From assembly GCF_002571225.1 (NCBI RefSeq), contig NZ_NVEC01000047.1, forward strand, positions 1 through 44,989: a DNA stretch of 44,989 nt. Direction: 5' to 3'. Position numbers and translations under genes: made by a program. The DNA is from Bacillus sp. AFS059628 (GTDB lineage: Bacteria; Bacillota; Bacilli; Bacillales; Bacillaceae_G). The notes beneath the pieces are model-generated. The model saw only the letters and a program-made list of their open reading frames with translations, was not told the DNA's origin and did not search any database. Below, piece by piece: positions 25,209 through 35,700 of the stretch; the stretch's first letter is position 1; every line of letters begins with the position of its first letter.

Positions 25209-26118
25209 CTACAATAAATTCATTACTTCTTGTCTTTCTATCCACTTATCTAGCTTATTCTTCGTATCATCATTTAATCGTTTTCTTTTACCGGATAACA
25301 TCCTTGAAAGTGTTGAATATGAAATATCGATTTCTTTCGCTAACTCACGAATACTTTTATTATTCTTCTCTTTATACGTGTTCATTTTTTCAATATAGAA
25401 CTCAATACTATTAGGTATTTCTTGATTTGGTATACTTATTGGCTTCTCTTCAATTACAGGTGGCTTTTCTTCAATCTCGATAATTAATGGTGACTGCAGC
25501 TTACTTTTCTTAGTAATCAACTCTTGTTGTAATTTAACAAGTTCATTTGTCGGAGAAATAATTACTTTTAATTTTAGCCAGTAATTCTCAAACCAGTTTT
25601 TCCCCTTACATTTTTCTTCATCAATTTCAGGAGAGTATTTCCACTCTTGAATTACTTGGTCTCTCATAAGATCATCTAACATCTTTTCGAAAACTTGTCT
25701 TATTAGGCTAGGTTTTCTATTCATACTTATCTCCATTACTTGTAATAGCCCTTTAGGACCACCAATACTATATAAATGAGTTAGATGTTGATAGGATTGT
25801 TGAATACGCCAACGCCAACTTAGATATCTAGTTAACCTTTTGTGATATCTCTGCTGCTTGCTGTTATACTCCAATGCTTTCTTAGATAATAAACCTGTTA
25901 GTTTTTCAGAACCATATAGATATTTCGATAAAAAACTACCTGGTGTAACGTTCATACTCTCTATTCCCAATGTTTTATCCGTATCAATATCTTTTGCAAT
26001 AATAATTTCATCCATTACAAATAACCTTCGAATTCTTTGCTTTTTATAAGCTAAGGTTTCATTTGGATCCTCTTCATTTAAAATGTGCTTGTAGACAAAA
26101 ATTAATAATAAAGTTGTT
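25209..26118 (-). pseudogene. Plasmid replication-protein-like gene, truncated at the 5' end by a mobile cassette
   Basis: The open frame gives 268 aa from ATG 26015, but coding-like sequence continues upstream (NEEDPNETLAYKKQRIRRLF) until the inverted repeat near 26107-26118. The start of the original gene is therefore missing. The central part (LSKYLYGSEKLTGLLSKKAL, YHKRLTRYLSWRWRIQ) and a winged-helix-like region (WFENYWLKLKVIISPTNEL) resemble Rep proteins of Bacillus theta plasmids. The C-terminus (KSIRELAKEIDISYSTLSRM) is a helix-turn-helix. The shortened protein may still bind DNA if translated from ATG 26015, which lacks a clear ribosome binding site. The Rep assignment is from remembered family patterns, not proven. 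Confidence 0.55.
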
Positions 26119-26124
26119 TAAATC

Positions 26125-26156
26125 TTATTGAACTAAAGCACCAGTTAGTTCAATAA
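26125..26156 (-). terminator. Perfect 12-bp hairpin at the left cassette end
   Basis: TTATTGAACTAA (26125-26136) pairs with TTAGTTCAATAA (26145-26156) around an 8-nt loop, directly after the cargo gene stop. It may end that gene's transcript, though it has no T-run; part of it is the terminal repeat itself. Confidence 0.45.
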
Positions 26157-26176
26157 GAAAAAATTATCTATTATTA

Positions 26177-26692
26177 TTAAAGTGGCCCACCTTCAAAACC
26201 AATAGGCCATCCATCGTCTTTAAATTTTACTTTATACTGAAACTCAAAGTGACCATCATAAATAAAAGCTAAACTAAACCCAGAAAATATATAATTTTCA
26301 AAATTAACCATCTTCCCAAAACATATTGTGGATAGATAGTAGTTCTTCATTTCTTGATTAGGGAAGAATTTCTGTAAATATTTTAATGCACAGCTTATAT
26401 ATAGATGGAGTTCATCGAATGTTTTTTCTGACATTTCGATAATCTCCACATCGGGATTTTCATTATTCCCTTGAATAATAATATCCACATCTTCCCATTC
26501 TCCGATATTAATACTATAAAACCACCGTTTTTGAATGAGGTAATTCTCATTTTCGTATACAGGGGGATTAACTAGGTTTAATTTTTTCACCTCATCTTTA
26601 GTTAACGGTTTATCAAGAATAAGCTTTTTATGCAAAATTTCTTTGATATTAGAGACAATATATTTAGATTTGTTTAATTCTAAAGAGTCCAT
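26177..26692 (-). CDS. Unknown cargo protein of the inverted-repeat cassette, about 171 aa
   Basis: ATG 26692 (MDSLELNKSKYIVSNIKEIL) is chosen because GAGGTGG lies just upstream; longer readings up to 26746 would start in sequence without a ribosome binding site. The protein is soluble and slightly acidic. Its end, FEFQYKVKFKDDGWPIGFEG, with IYDGHFEF before it, resembles small DUF2004/DUF2262-type proteins, some of which act as immunity proteins of polymorphic toxins. This is a weak resemblance. No partner toxin is in the cassette. The gene is the only cargo between the inverted repeats. Confidence 0.6.
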   Translation of the reverse strand: MDSLELNKSKYIVSNIKEILHKKLILDKPLTKDEVKKLNLVNPPVYENENYLIQKRWFYSINIGEWEDVDIIIQGNNENPDVEIIEMSEKTFDELHLYISCALKYLQKFFPNQEMKNYYLSTICFGKMVNFENYIFSGFSLAFIYDGHFEFQYKVKFKDDGWPIGFEGGPL

Positions 26693-26746
26693 TTTCCACC
26701 TCATAAATAATAAATAAAGTAAATTCCCCCTTAAGTATATCATCAT

Positions 26747-27077
26747 CCTTATTCAACTATCCTGCACCGTTAGTTCAATAAGAATTAAACAACTTTATTG
26801 TAAATTAAACAACTCTATTCACATAAATTTCTTTATAAGCAAGGCTATATTCTTTGTCTGCATATACATATGATTTACAAATCCCTTCTTAATGCCGCAG
26901 TAATCTAGATACATTACTGCTTACCGCTCTTCATTTCAAGCATTAAGATATAACTCCCTTTCAAGCCTGCAACCTTTAGTTTTAAGAGGTCACTAATACA
27001 TAAACCTATATTGTATAACTACTTTACTACATTATTTGGGACAAATTTTAATTTAAACCCTATATTATCTATATTTA
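26747..27077. other. Gene-free junction between the cassette and the bac genes
   Basis: It holds the right cassette end (26763-26800), a short minus-strand relic reading YADKEYSLAYKEIYVNRVV that runs into the repeat (about 26806-26890), and a CAGTAAT/ATTACTG hairpin near 26904-26925. No transporter gene is present, although BcrABC would be expected beside bacRS. Confidence 0.55.
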
Positions 27078-28100
27078 TTAAACCTTTTCTGTTTTTGGAA
27101 AAGAGATACCAAAAACTGTTTTATTCCATGGACTACTTTCAACCCATATCCTGCCCTGGTTTTTTTCTACTAAGGATTTAGCAATAGCAAGCCCTAATCC
27201 GCTACCTCCATTAATAGAATTTCTTGATTGGTCACCACGATACATTCGTTCAAATACATGATCTAAATCATGTTCCGCGATTCCCTGTCCTTTATCCCAA
27301 ACAAGCAATTGGAATTCTTGATTTGATTCCATGAGTTCTATTCCAAGTACTTTTCCTTCTTTCCCATATAAAATAGCATTTTTTATTAGGTTATCTATAA
27401 TTCTTATAATACTTAGATAATCAGCCGTGATAAAACATTTTGTTTTTGGTAAACTAAGCTTTAACTCCAAATTATTCTTCTTGATTTCAGGCAAATGCTC
27501 AATTAATACTTCTCTGGTAATTTCAGTTAACTCTAGAGATTCAGGATTTATTAAAACTTCATCTGCATCTAGCTTTGCCATATTAAATATTTCATTGATT
27601 AATTGCTTTAAGTTGCTGGATTTTTTTGAAATAATTTCAAGATACTCTTTTTTCTCTTCTCGAGAAACAGCTATATCATCTTTTAAAGCATCAATATATC
27701 CTATAATAGATGTAAGAGGAGTTCTGATATCATGAGAAATACTTGATAAGAGCCTTTTTCTCGCATTTTGAGCTTTAATGGATTCGATTTGAACTCTCTC
27801 TAACTGTTCAATTAATTCATTCACAGAAAATATCATTTTATTAAATACATTATCTTCATTTACAATTAACCTTGTTGTTAAATTCCCTTTAATTACACGT
27901 TGTAACTCCTCAATCATTATTTTCAAACGATTAACGAAGTGAAACCTTATAAGTAAGAGAAAAGTCGTAAAGAAAAATAGTACTATGTACAAAACAAGTT
28001 TATTTATTCCTAATAGCTGATTATTTAAATCTGTAAAAAAAAGTCCTATAATACATAATAATTGAAGAATATTAAGTAAGATAATTTTATCGCTATACAT
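27078..28100 (-). CDS. bacS: BacS-like sensor histidine kinase, 340 aa
   Basis: Two N-terminal transmembrane helices (ILLNILQLLCIIGLFFTDL and LVLYIVLFFFTTFLLLI) are separated by only about ten residues, so there is no extracellular sensor domain, an intramembrane-sensing layout. A HAMP-like linker follows. The H-box is SSISHDIRTPLTSIIGYIDA, the N-box LIKNAILYG, G1 WDKGQGIAEHD, the F-box VFERMYRGD and G2 GGSGLGLAIAKS. ATG 28100 overlaps the stop of the response regulator (ATGTATAG), with AGGTG upstream, so the pair is translationally coupled. In bacitracin producers bacRS lies directly downstream of bacC and controls the BcrABC exporter; the position here is the same. The symbol rests on that context. 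Confidence 0.82.
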   Translation of the reverse strand: MYSDKIILLNILQLLCIIGLFFTDLNNQLLGINKLVLYIVLFFFTTFLLLIRFHFVNRLKIMIEELQRVIKGNLTTRLIVNEDNVFNKMIFSVNELIEQLERVQIESIKAQNARKRLLSSISHDIRTPLTSIIGYIDALKDDIAVSREEKKEYLEIISKKSSNLKQLINEIFNMAKLDADEVLINPESLELTEITREVLIEHLPEIKKNNLELKLSLPKTKCFITADYLSIIRIIDNLIKNAILYGKEGKVLGIELMESNQEFQLLVWDKGQGIAEHDLDHVFERMYRGDQSRNSINGGSGLGLAIAKSLVEKNQGRIWVESSPWNKTVFGISFPKTEKV

Positions 28101-28803
28101 TTTGGTCACCTACAAACTTATATCCTATTCCCCAAACTGTTTGTATTAATTGAGGATTAGAGGGATCCACTTCTATTTTTTTTCTAAGTTTTCGAATATG
28201 GACCATGACAGTATTATCATCTTCTAAATAGTTGTCCCCCCAAACATTACGGAACAACTGAGATTTTGTAAACACTTGCTCCGGATTTGAAGCAAAAAAC
28301 CTTAGTAGTTCCATCTCTTTTGCAGTTAAAGGAATCTCTTCCCCCTCTTTGAAAACAGTATATTTTTTCATATCAATTGAGATTTCTTTAAACTCTATAC
28401 GTGTTTGTTCTCCATCCCCTGCTTCACTTCCTAAAACTAAAAATCTCCTCATAAGAGCTTTAACTCTAGCCACTACCTCATTTATACTAAAAGGTTTTGT
28501 AATATAATCATCTGCGCCCATACTTAAACCTAATATCTTATCAGTTTCATGATTTTTAGCAGTGAGCATTAGAATAGGAACATTCGTTTTTTCTCTTAAT
28601 TTTCTGCAGACCTCAATCCCATCAATTTTTGGCATCATAAGATCTAATATAAACAGATCATATTTGTTTTTATTAAATAACGAAAGAGCGTGCTCGCCAT
28701 CTATAGCAACATCAACCTTATATAATTCTCGCTCCATATATTTTTTTAATAAATCTCTAATTTCTTTTTCATCATCTGCTATAAGAATTTTAATTTCTCG
28801 CAA
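28093..28803 (-). CDS. bacR: BacR-like OmpR-family response regulator, 236 aa
   Basis: The receiver domain has ILIADDEKEIR (acid pocket), the phosphoacceptor Asp in LFILDLMMPK, the switch Thr in ILMLTAKN, and Lys in ADDYITKPFS. The winged-helix DNA-binding domain has FTKSQLFRNVWGDNY and VMVHIRKLRKKIE. I prefer TTG 28803 (LREIKILIADDE), which has AGGTG upstream; ATG 28821 would lie only about 9 nt from the putative -10 box. It follows the NRPS gene after a strong terminator, so it has its own promoter. It should be phosphorylated by the coupled kinase and regulate bacitracin resistance or export genes; no target gene is in this window. Confidence 0.82.
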   Translation of the reverse strand: MREIKILIADDEKEIRDLLKKYMERELYKVDVAIDGEHALSLFNKNKYDLFILDLMMPKIDGIEVCRKLREKTNVPILMLTAKNHETDKILGLSMGADDYITKPFSINEVVARVKALMRRFLVLGSEAGDGEQTRIEFKEISIDMKKYTVFKEGEEIPLTAKEMELLRFFASNPEQVFTKSQLFRNVWGDNYLEDDNTVMVHIRKLRKKIEVDPSNPQLIQTVWGIGYKFVGDQNV

Positions 28804-28828
28804 AATAACACCTGCTTTCATAATTTCT

Positions 28829-28834
28829 ATTATA
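28829..28834 (-). promoter_or_regulatory. Putative -10 box of the bacRS promoter
   Basis: TATAAT on the minus strand, 26 nt before the TTG start at 28803. No good -35 box is seen 16-18 nt further upstream, so the promoter may need an activator, as expected for an autoregulated two-component operon. Confidence 0.35.
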
Positions 28835-28890
28835 CATGTCCAAAATTATTGCGCTTATTCTCTTTAATTTATAAGTCATCAAAATAAGAA

Positions 28891-28920
28891 AATTGGCATT
28901 TCTTTAAAGAAATGCCAATT
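28891..28920 (-). terminator. Terminator of the NRPS gene
   Basis: A perfect 30-nt palindrome (AATTGGCATTTCTTT and its complement) just after the stop codon, followed on the minus strand by TTTTCTTATTTT. It isolates the synthetase operon from bacRS. Confidence 0.85.
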
Positions 28921-28928
28921 CTCAAAAA

Positions 28929-31900
28929 TTAAACTGTTTCAAACGCCAATATGTCGTTTATTATATTAGCATTCTTTTTAAGAATATCTAGCTTTGAATT
29001 TGATAACATTTCCATATGGGTTCCGTACCCTTGAATTATCCTGAAATTCTTCGTAGTAGCATTCTCCCACAGTAAATTATTTTCATCTTCTTTTTCTTTT
29101 ACTGATTTTATATAACTTATATTTCCATCAATACTGCCATTTGTTGTTGTACTCTGTACATACATATAAGACTTCATAATTAATTCTATCAAATAATCAC
29201 TAGCTAATTTTTCTAAATCTTTATATTTTTTCAGATTGAATTTTTCATGAAGTTCTCTCTTACACTCTTCCTCTGTATAAAGATTCTGTTCTACAATCGT
29301 ACGGTATTTTGAATCAATAAGAATAAGATTTTCTACTTCAAAACCTTGTCTATTCAATTCTTTTGCCACATCGAATGCAAGAATTCCACCAGCTGAATAT
29401 CCCACTAATGTGTATGGTCCTTCTGATTGAATATCTTTTATTATTTTAACATATTGTGCAATTCTATTTTCAGATTTAATAAAATTAAAACTGTAAACCG
29501 AATATGACTCAATATGCTTTGCTAACCCCATATATGCTATTCCTATTGAAGCAGCAGGTGGGAAACAAAATAGTTTTTTATTGGTGCTTGTTGAGCTACT
29601 AAGTTGAATACAATCCTCTGTATAATCCTTTAACATTTCTTTTGCACCTTCTAAGAACGCTGAAAAACTTCGGACTGTAGGTTTATCAAATACATCTTTA
29701 AACGGTACTCTAAAGTTTAACTCTGCAACTATCCTTGAAACAAATGTCATAACGTTTAAAGAGTTCGCTCCGATATCAAATAAATTAGTATTCATACCTA
29801 TTTTTTTGATATTTAAAATCTCTTCCCATATGCTAACAATTTTTTCTTCTAAATCATTTCTTGGCGGTTCGTATTCTAATTCATATTTGACATTTCCATC
29901 TGGTGCTGGTAATGAATTTATATCTATTTTACCATTTGTTGTCAACGGTAATTCCTTAAGCTGTGTAAAAAATGCCGGTATCATATAATTTGGAAGTTCT
30001 TTTGATAAATATCTTCGCATCTCTGTAACAGTAATTGCTTTTTCTTTATTCTCTAAAACAACATATGCACAAAGATACTGACTATTCTCACCGTCTATTC
30101 TTGCAACAACTTTTGTTTCTTTTATATTATCTAATTTTAGAATTTGATTCTCTATTTCTCCTAATTCAATTCTATAACCACGAATTTTTACTTGATGGTC
30201 AGTTCTCCCTATAAATTCGATATTTCCACTAGGCAACCATCTTGCAAGATCCCCTGTTCGATACATCTTTGCTCCAGGTACATATGGATTTGATATAAAT
30301 TTTTCTGCTGTCAATTCAGGTCTATTTAAATAACCTGTAGCAACACCATCTCCACTTATATAAAGTTCTCCTTCTATTCCTACTGGTAATATCTTTTGAT
30401 TATCATCCAATATATAAATTTGAACATTATCAATTGGCTTCCCAATAGGTACCGATATGTGTTTATCGTCATTAAGGCTATATTTATAAATCATACAGCC
30501 AATTGTTGTTTCTGTCGGACCATACTCATTATAGATTTCAATATTATGATTGAAACTTTTTGAAATTTCTCTTGCTAACTCAGTCTTTAAATCTTCTCCA
30601 CCCACTATTAATCGTTTTATACTTGAATTGCAGTTATCAATATCTCTTATCAACCTTAAATGGGATGGTGTCAATTTTACTATACCTACTCTATTATCCT
30701 TAAAGATTTTTCTTATAATTGGTTCATCCCCATCATTATTGTAAATAACTATTTTATTTCCAGAAATTAATGGTGTGAATAATGATGTAATTGTAAGGTC
30801 AAATGAGAAAGATGAATACAAGGCAAAATCTAAGGCCTCTCCTTTGACATATTCCTTATTTGCCCATGTTATATAATTGACTAGGCCTCGTTGCTTCAGC
30901 ATAGTTCCCTTTGGCATACCTGTAGAACCCGAAGTATAAATCATATAAGCTAGATTGTTAGTATTACTTGTTACTTTTATATTTTCAGTAGAATAATGAT
31001 TATACTCTTCATCTAAAAATACTATTTCTTTGCTTAACCTCACTGCATCTTTACCTTTTGTAAGTATTATATTTGTTCCACTATCCTCTACTATATACTT
31101 AATTCGCTCTTCAGGATATTCAGGATCTATTGGTAAATATGCTGCTCCAGATTTTAAAATCCCCATAATTCCTATAATCATCTCTAGAGAACGTTCAAGC
31201 ATGATACCTACAACTGTGTCTGGTTGAACTCCTTTATTCTGGAGTATCCTAGCTATTTGGTTAGATTTTTCATTAAGTTCTTTATAAGTAAGTTGCTGCT
31301 TATCAAATACCACAGCTACCTTATTTGGAGTCCGTTCTACCTGTTCTTCAAATAAGCGATGAATTGTTTTTTCTTTTGGATACTCTGCCTTTGTTTCATT
31401 AAACTCATTCAAGAAATAATGCTTTTCTTCTTTTGAAAGGATTTCTAATTGATTCACATTTTTATGTTCATCCTGCACAACTTGGTCTATAACATTTTTC
31501 AGATGATTTGCTATGTTCTGGATGAGTTTTTCTGAATAGAGATTTCCATCATATGATATTTTGAGAACAAGCTGTTCACCAGGAACGACAACTATTGTAA
31601 ATCCATAGTTGGTTTGTTCAATCCCTTTAATATCCTTAAACACGAAACTACTCTTACTTTCTTCTTCCTGAAGTAAACGTTCATCAAGTGCATAATTCTC
31701 AAAAATCATTACATGATCAATTAAATCCCTTTTCAAATCACTAAGAGACTGTATATCTGAAAGATTCATATAGTTGTATGCTTGGCTTTCTATTGCTTGT
31801 TGCTGTACCTCTTTTAAAATATTTTTAAAGCTCTTCTGTTCTTTTATATTAATTCTCGTTGGAATTGCATTAATGAATAATCCAACCATTTTTTCAATTC

Positions 31901-32745
31901 CAGCTACTTTGGCATCTCTACCAGAAACGACAGAACCAAATACAACATCGTCTGTATGATTATACTTGGCTAAAATAATCCCCCATAAAGTTTGTAGCAC
32001 AGTGTTTAACGTAACATTATTTTGATTAGCCAATTCAGTCATTTTTTTCGTAAATTCCCTTGAAAATTCAATGAGCGTCTCTTGTCCATGGTACTCTCTT
32101 GTACTATCAATTTTGAACGATGGAACTTTCGCAGGTTTTTGATATCCTGCTAAATATTGTTTCCAATATTGAATTCCCTCTTCTTTTTCCTGTTCTCCTA
32201 ACCATCTAATATAATCACTATATGGTCTTGGCTCTTCTAAATTAGGATACTGTCCTACTTGTTTGTTTCCATAGATATGGAACAATTCTCCCAAAATAAT
32301 ACCTCTGCCCCATCCATCGAACAAGATGTGATGATTACTCCATATAATTGTATAAGCCTTATCATCAGTTTGAATAAGTTCCAGTCTAATTAAGACATCT
32401 TTACTAAAATCAAAACCTTTTTCTCGATCTTGTTCAATGTAGGTTGTTATACTTTCTTTTTGCTGATCTATTCCTTGCTGTCTAATATCTCGGTATCTAA
32501 AGCCAATCTTTCGACCTTTTATAATTACATTTTTTGGTTTTTCTGTAATTTCATATTCAATTGCTGTCCGAAGGATTTCATGTCTTTTCATAATATCGTT
32601 CAAGCTTTCCTCGAATAAATTGACATCAATAAACCCTTTGACATCAATGACAAGTTGTTCAAAGTATGCACCTGATTGTGGATCTTCTAATGCATGGAAT
32701 AGCATACCCTGCTGCATATTAGCTAATGGATAAATCTTTTCTATT
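28929..32745 (-). other. NRPS module 12: C-A-T-TE, Asn and cyclising thioesterase
   Basis: The C domain has NHHILFDGWG near 32325. The A pocket reads D-L-T-K-I-G-E-I-G (FDLTITS, VKLTP, LIVGGE, NEYGPTETTIG), an Asn code. The carrier is DIGANSLNVM near 29765. The thioesterase shows Ser in GYSAGG (near 29390), a candidate Asp in LILIDSK and His in YGTHMEML, the triad that in bacitracin closes the ring between the Lys6 side chain and Asn12. Confidence 0.85.
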
Positions 32746-35700
32746 TCTCCCCACCTATTTTTCGCCTTGATTTCCTCTAGTTGTTCGAAGCTTAATTCTT
32801 TGTCTCCGTAGTCAAATGGTGTTTTTTCAGCCTGTTCCTTAGAAATGCAATGATGGATTACATCACGAAGAGCAGCCTTGAAAGCTTCTGTAAACTCCAC
32901 TACGACATCCTCTGCATATACTTTTGTATTATAAGTCGTATCAATAGTGAGCTTTCCATCTAAGACAATAGCATTCATTTCTATAGGTGTTTCTCTTGTA
33001 TGTTTACCCCCAATCGACTCTCCTGCCGATATCCAAGAAGAAGAAAAGATTGTATTATTGAGATCTGCATCCATTTGACCTAAGTAATTAAACAGAATAG
33101 GTGGCTGTTCAATATTCCATAAATCTGAATCTCCACTCAATTGTTTTAAAACCCCATAGCCTATTCCCTTATTCGGAATTCTTCTAAGAGACTCTTTCAC
33201 TGTTTTAATAGTCATTGAAAGGTCCTTTTCATCTCCTAAATTGATGTATACAGGATATTTGGTTGTAAACCATCCAACTGTTCGGCTAATATCTACATTT
33301 TTTATAATCCGTTCTCTACCATGGCCCTCTAGACTAATCCTAATTTTATTTTCACCAGTTACTCTCCTTGTAGCTATTAAAAGAGCACTAATCAGTAAAT
33401 CATTGATTTCAGTATGATATGCTTGATTTGTTTCTCTTAACAATCGGCTTGTTTCCTCTATTCCGAGAGCGGTACTAAAAGTATCACTATCCTCATATCG
33501 GAATAGTCCAACTTCCTCTTTTTTCTCTAAAAAGTTAACATTATCCTTTAATGTGTTCACCCAATATTGCTTTTCTCTAAGGATTTTTGCACTCTTAGCA
33601 TACTCGTTGAGCTGAGTAGCATACTCTTTATAAGAAGTCGTTTTTGGATAAAACGCTATTGGTTCGCCTTTCATTAGCTGGCTGTATCCAAGTGCAAAAT
33701 CTTCAAATAGGATTCTCCAAGAGATTCCATCCACCACAAGGTGATGAATAATAAGTAACAGATGGTCTCCAACATTCGTCTTAAACTGTGCTACATTTAC
33801 AAGAGGTCCTTCTTGTATATCAATTTTCTTCTGTAATATTGTCGCAAGTTCTTGAATTTTCACATCTGGATTATCTTCTCTCGAAACGTCATAAACATAA
33901 AAACCAAATTGATTCTTTTCCACTTCTCGATTAAATTGAAGTACTTCATTATTCTCCTCTTTATAAATCATTCGTAAAGCATCATGATGTACAAAAATTG
34001 CTTCCATAACTTCTTGTATCATTTCCTCTCGGAATCCATCTTTCCTATACAACATAACTGCATGATTATAATGATTTACATCTTCTTTTCCATTCATAAA
34101 ATACGCTTTTTGGATTGGAGTGAGCAACACATCTCCTGTTTCAATTTCATAAGAGCCTTCTTGTATGGTCTCAATATTGACATAGTTGCTTAAAAACTTG
34201 ATTTCCGGATAGGTAAATAGATCTTTCATCTCTAACGTGATACCTTCTCGTGATAAACGTGAGATAATTTGTAAAGCTTTAATAGAATCTCCACCCGAAG
34301 CAAAAAAGTTATGGCTAATCCCAATTGGCTTGACTCCTAATATATCTTCCCATACCTTCACAAGTCTTTCTTCTACCTGATTTCTTGGTTTTTCATAATC
34401 TACTCCCTTACTCACATCAGGCTCTGGTAAGGCTTTTTCGTCTATTTTTCCATTTGCCGTAAGTGGAATACGCTCCATCTGAACAAAATAAGATGGAATC
34501 ATGTATTCAGGGATTTCTACTTTTAAGTACGCTCTTAATTCTTCAAATGATAGGTCCCTCTGGGACGTAATATATGCACATAGATATCTTCTTCCGTCCT
34601 GACCTTCTCGGTCAATCACGAATGCTTCTTTAATTTGTTCGTGTTTAACTAAATGACGCTTAATCTCTTCTGTTTCAATTCGATAACCTCTTATTTTCAC
34701 TTGACCGTCAATCCTACCTGCAAGCTCAATTCTACCATCTGATAGTCTTCGAGCAAGATCCCCTGTCCGATACATTTTTTTATTTGGTTCAAACGGATTT
34801 TGAACAAATTTTTCTTCTGTCAAATCTGCTCTGTTTAAATATCCACTTGCTACGCCATCTCCTGATAAGCATAATTCACCATAAACACCTTCTGGGACAA
34901 GTTTCATTTGTTGATCCACTACGTAAGCCTTCATATTCTGAATTGGTCTTCCAATCACAGGGCATTCTTTGAAAGCTACCATTGTATCATAGTCAATAAC
35001 TTGATATACCGAACCAATTGTCGCCTCTGTAGGTCCATAGTGATTCATTACCGCATGATTTGGGTAATGTGTATAGAATGTTTCAACATCTATTGGATTG
35101 ATTTTCTCTCCACCTAACACGACTAATCTCAAAGTTTTACAGCTCTGATTATTTGAGAAACTCGGATCATTCACCAAGACGTTAAAGAGAGACGGTGTTA
35201 ATTTCAAATAAGAAATCCCTTGTTCTTCTATATACTGTAATGCTTTCTGAGCATTAGTATATACTTCTTTTGTAACGAGATGCAGTTCACATCCATTTAA
35301 AAGTGATGAATATAGACTTGTATAGCCCAAGTCAAATGCATAGGAAGATACTAACATTGCCTTATCTGTTTCTTTTAGATTCGCTTCCTTTGTAAACCAA
35401 GTCATGTAGTTTACAACGTTGTTGTGCTGAACACATACACCTTTAGGTGTACCAGTCGAACCTGATGTATAGATGATATACGCATTATGATTCCATTTAT
35501 AATTGACTAATAAATTTGATGTATCCCTCTCTTTTATAGAATCATCTTCCATGGAGATTACTTCTCCATTAAATTGGAGAGTTTCTTTCCTTTCTCCTTT
35601 TACTATCAATAGGCTAGCATTACTGTCCTTTAAAATGACATTCGTTCTTTTATCCAGTTGTTCAGGATCTATTGGTAAGTAAGTAGCTCCTGCTTTTAAT

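Larger units (their letters stand above)
26107..26800. mobile_element. Transposase-less cassette bounded by about 33-bp inverted repeats
   Basis: The left end (26107-26143: ATAAAGTTGTTTAA, TCTTATTGAACTAA) is repeated as an inverted copy at the right end (26763-26800: TTAGTTCAATAAGAATTAAA, CAACTTTATT) with about 90 percent identity. A further partial copy of ATTAAACAACTCTATT adjoins the right end (26804-26819). Between them is one gene (26177-26692) and no transposase. This is the layout of the mobile insertion cassettes known from the B. cereus group, moved in trans by a related transposase. The left end truncates the rep-like gene. I could not identify the IS family or a clear target duplication. 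Confidence 0.65.
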
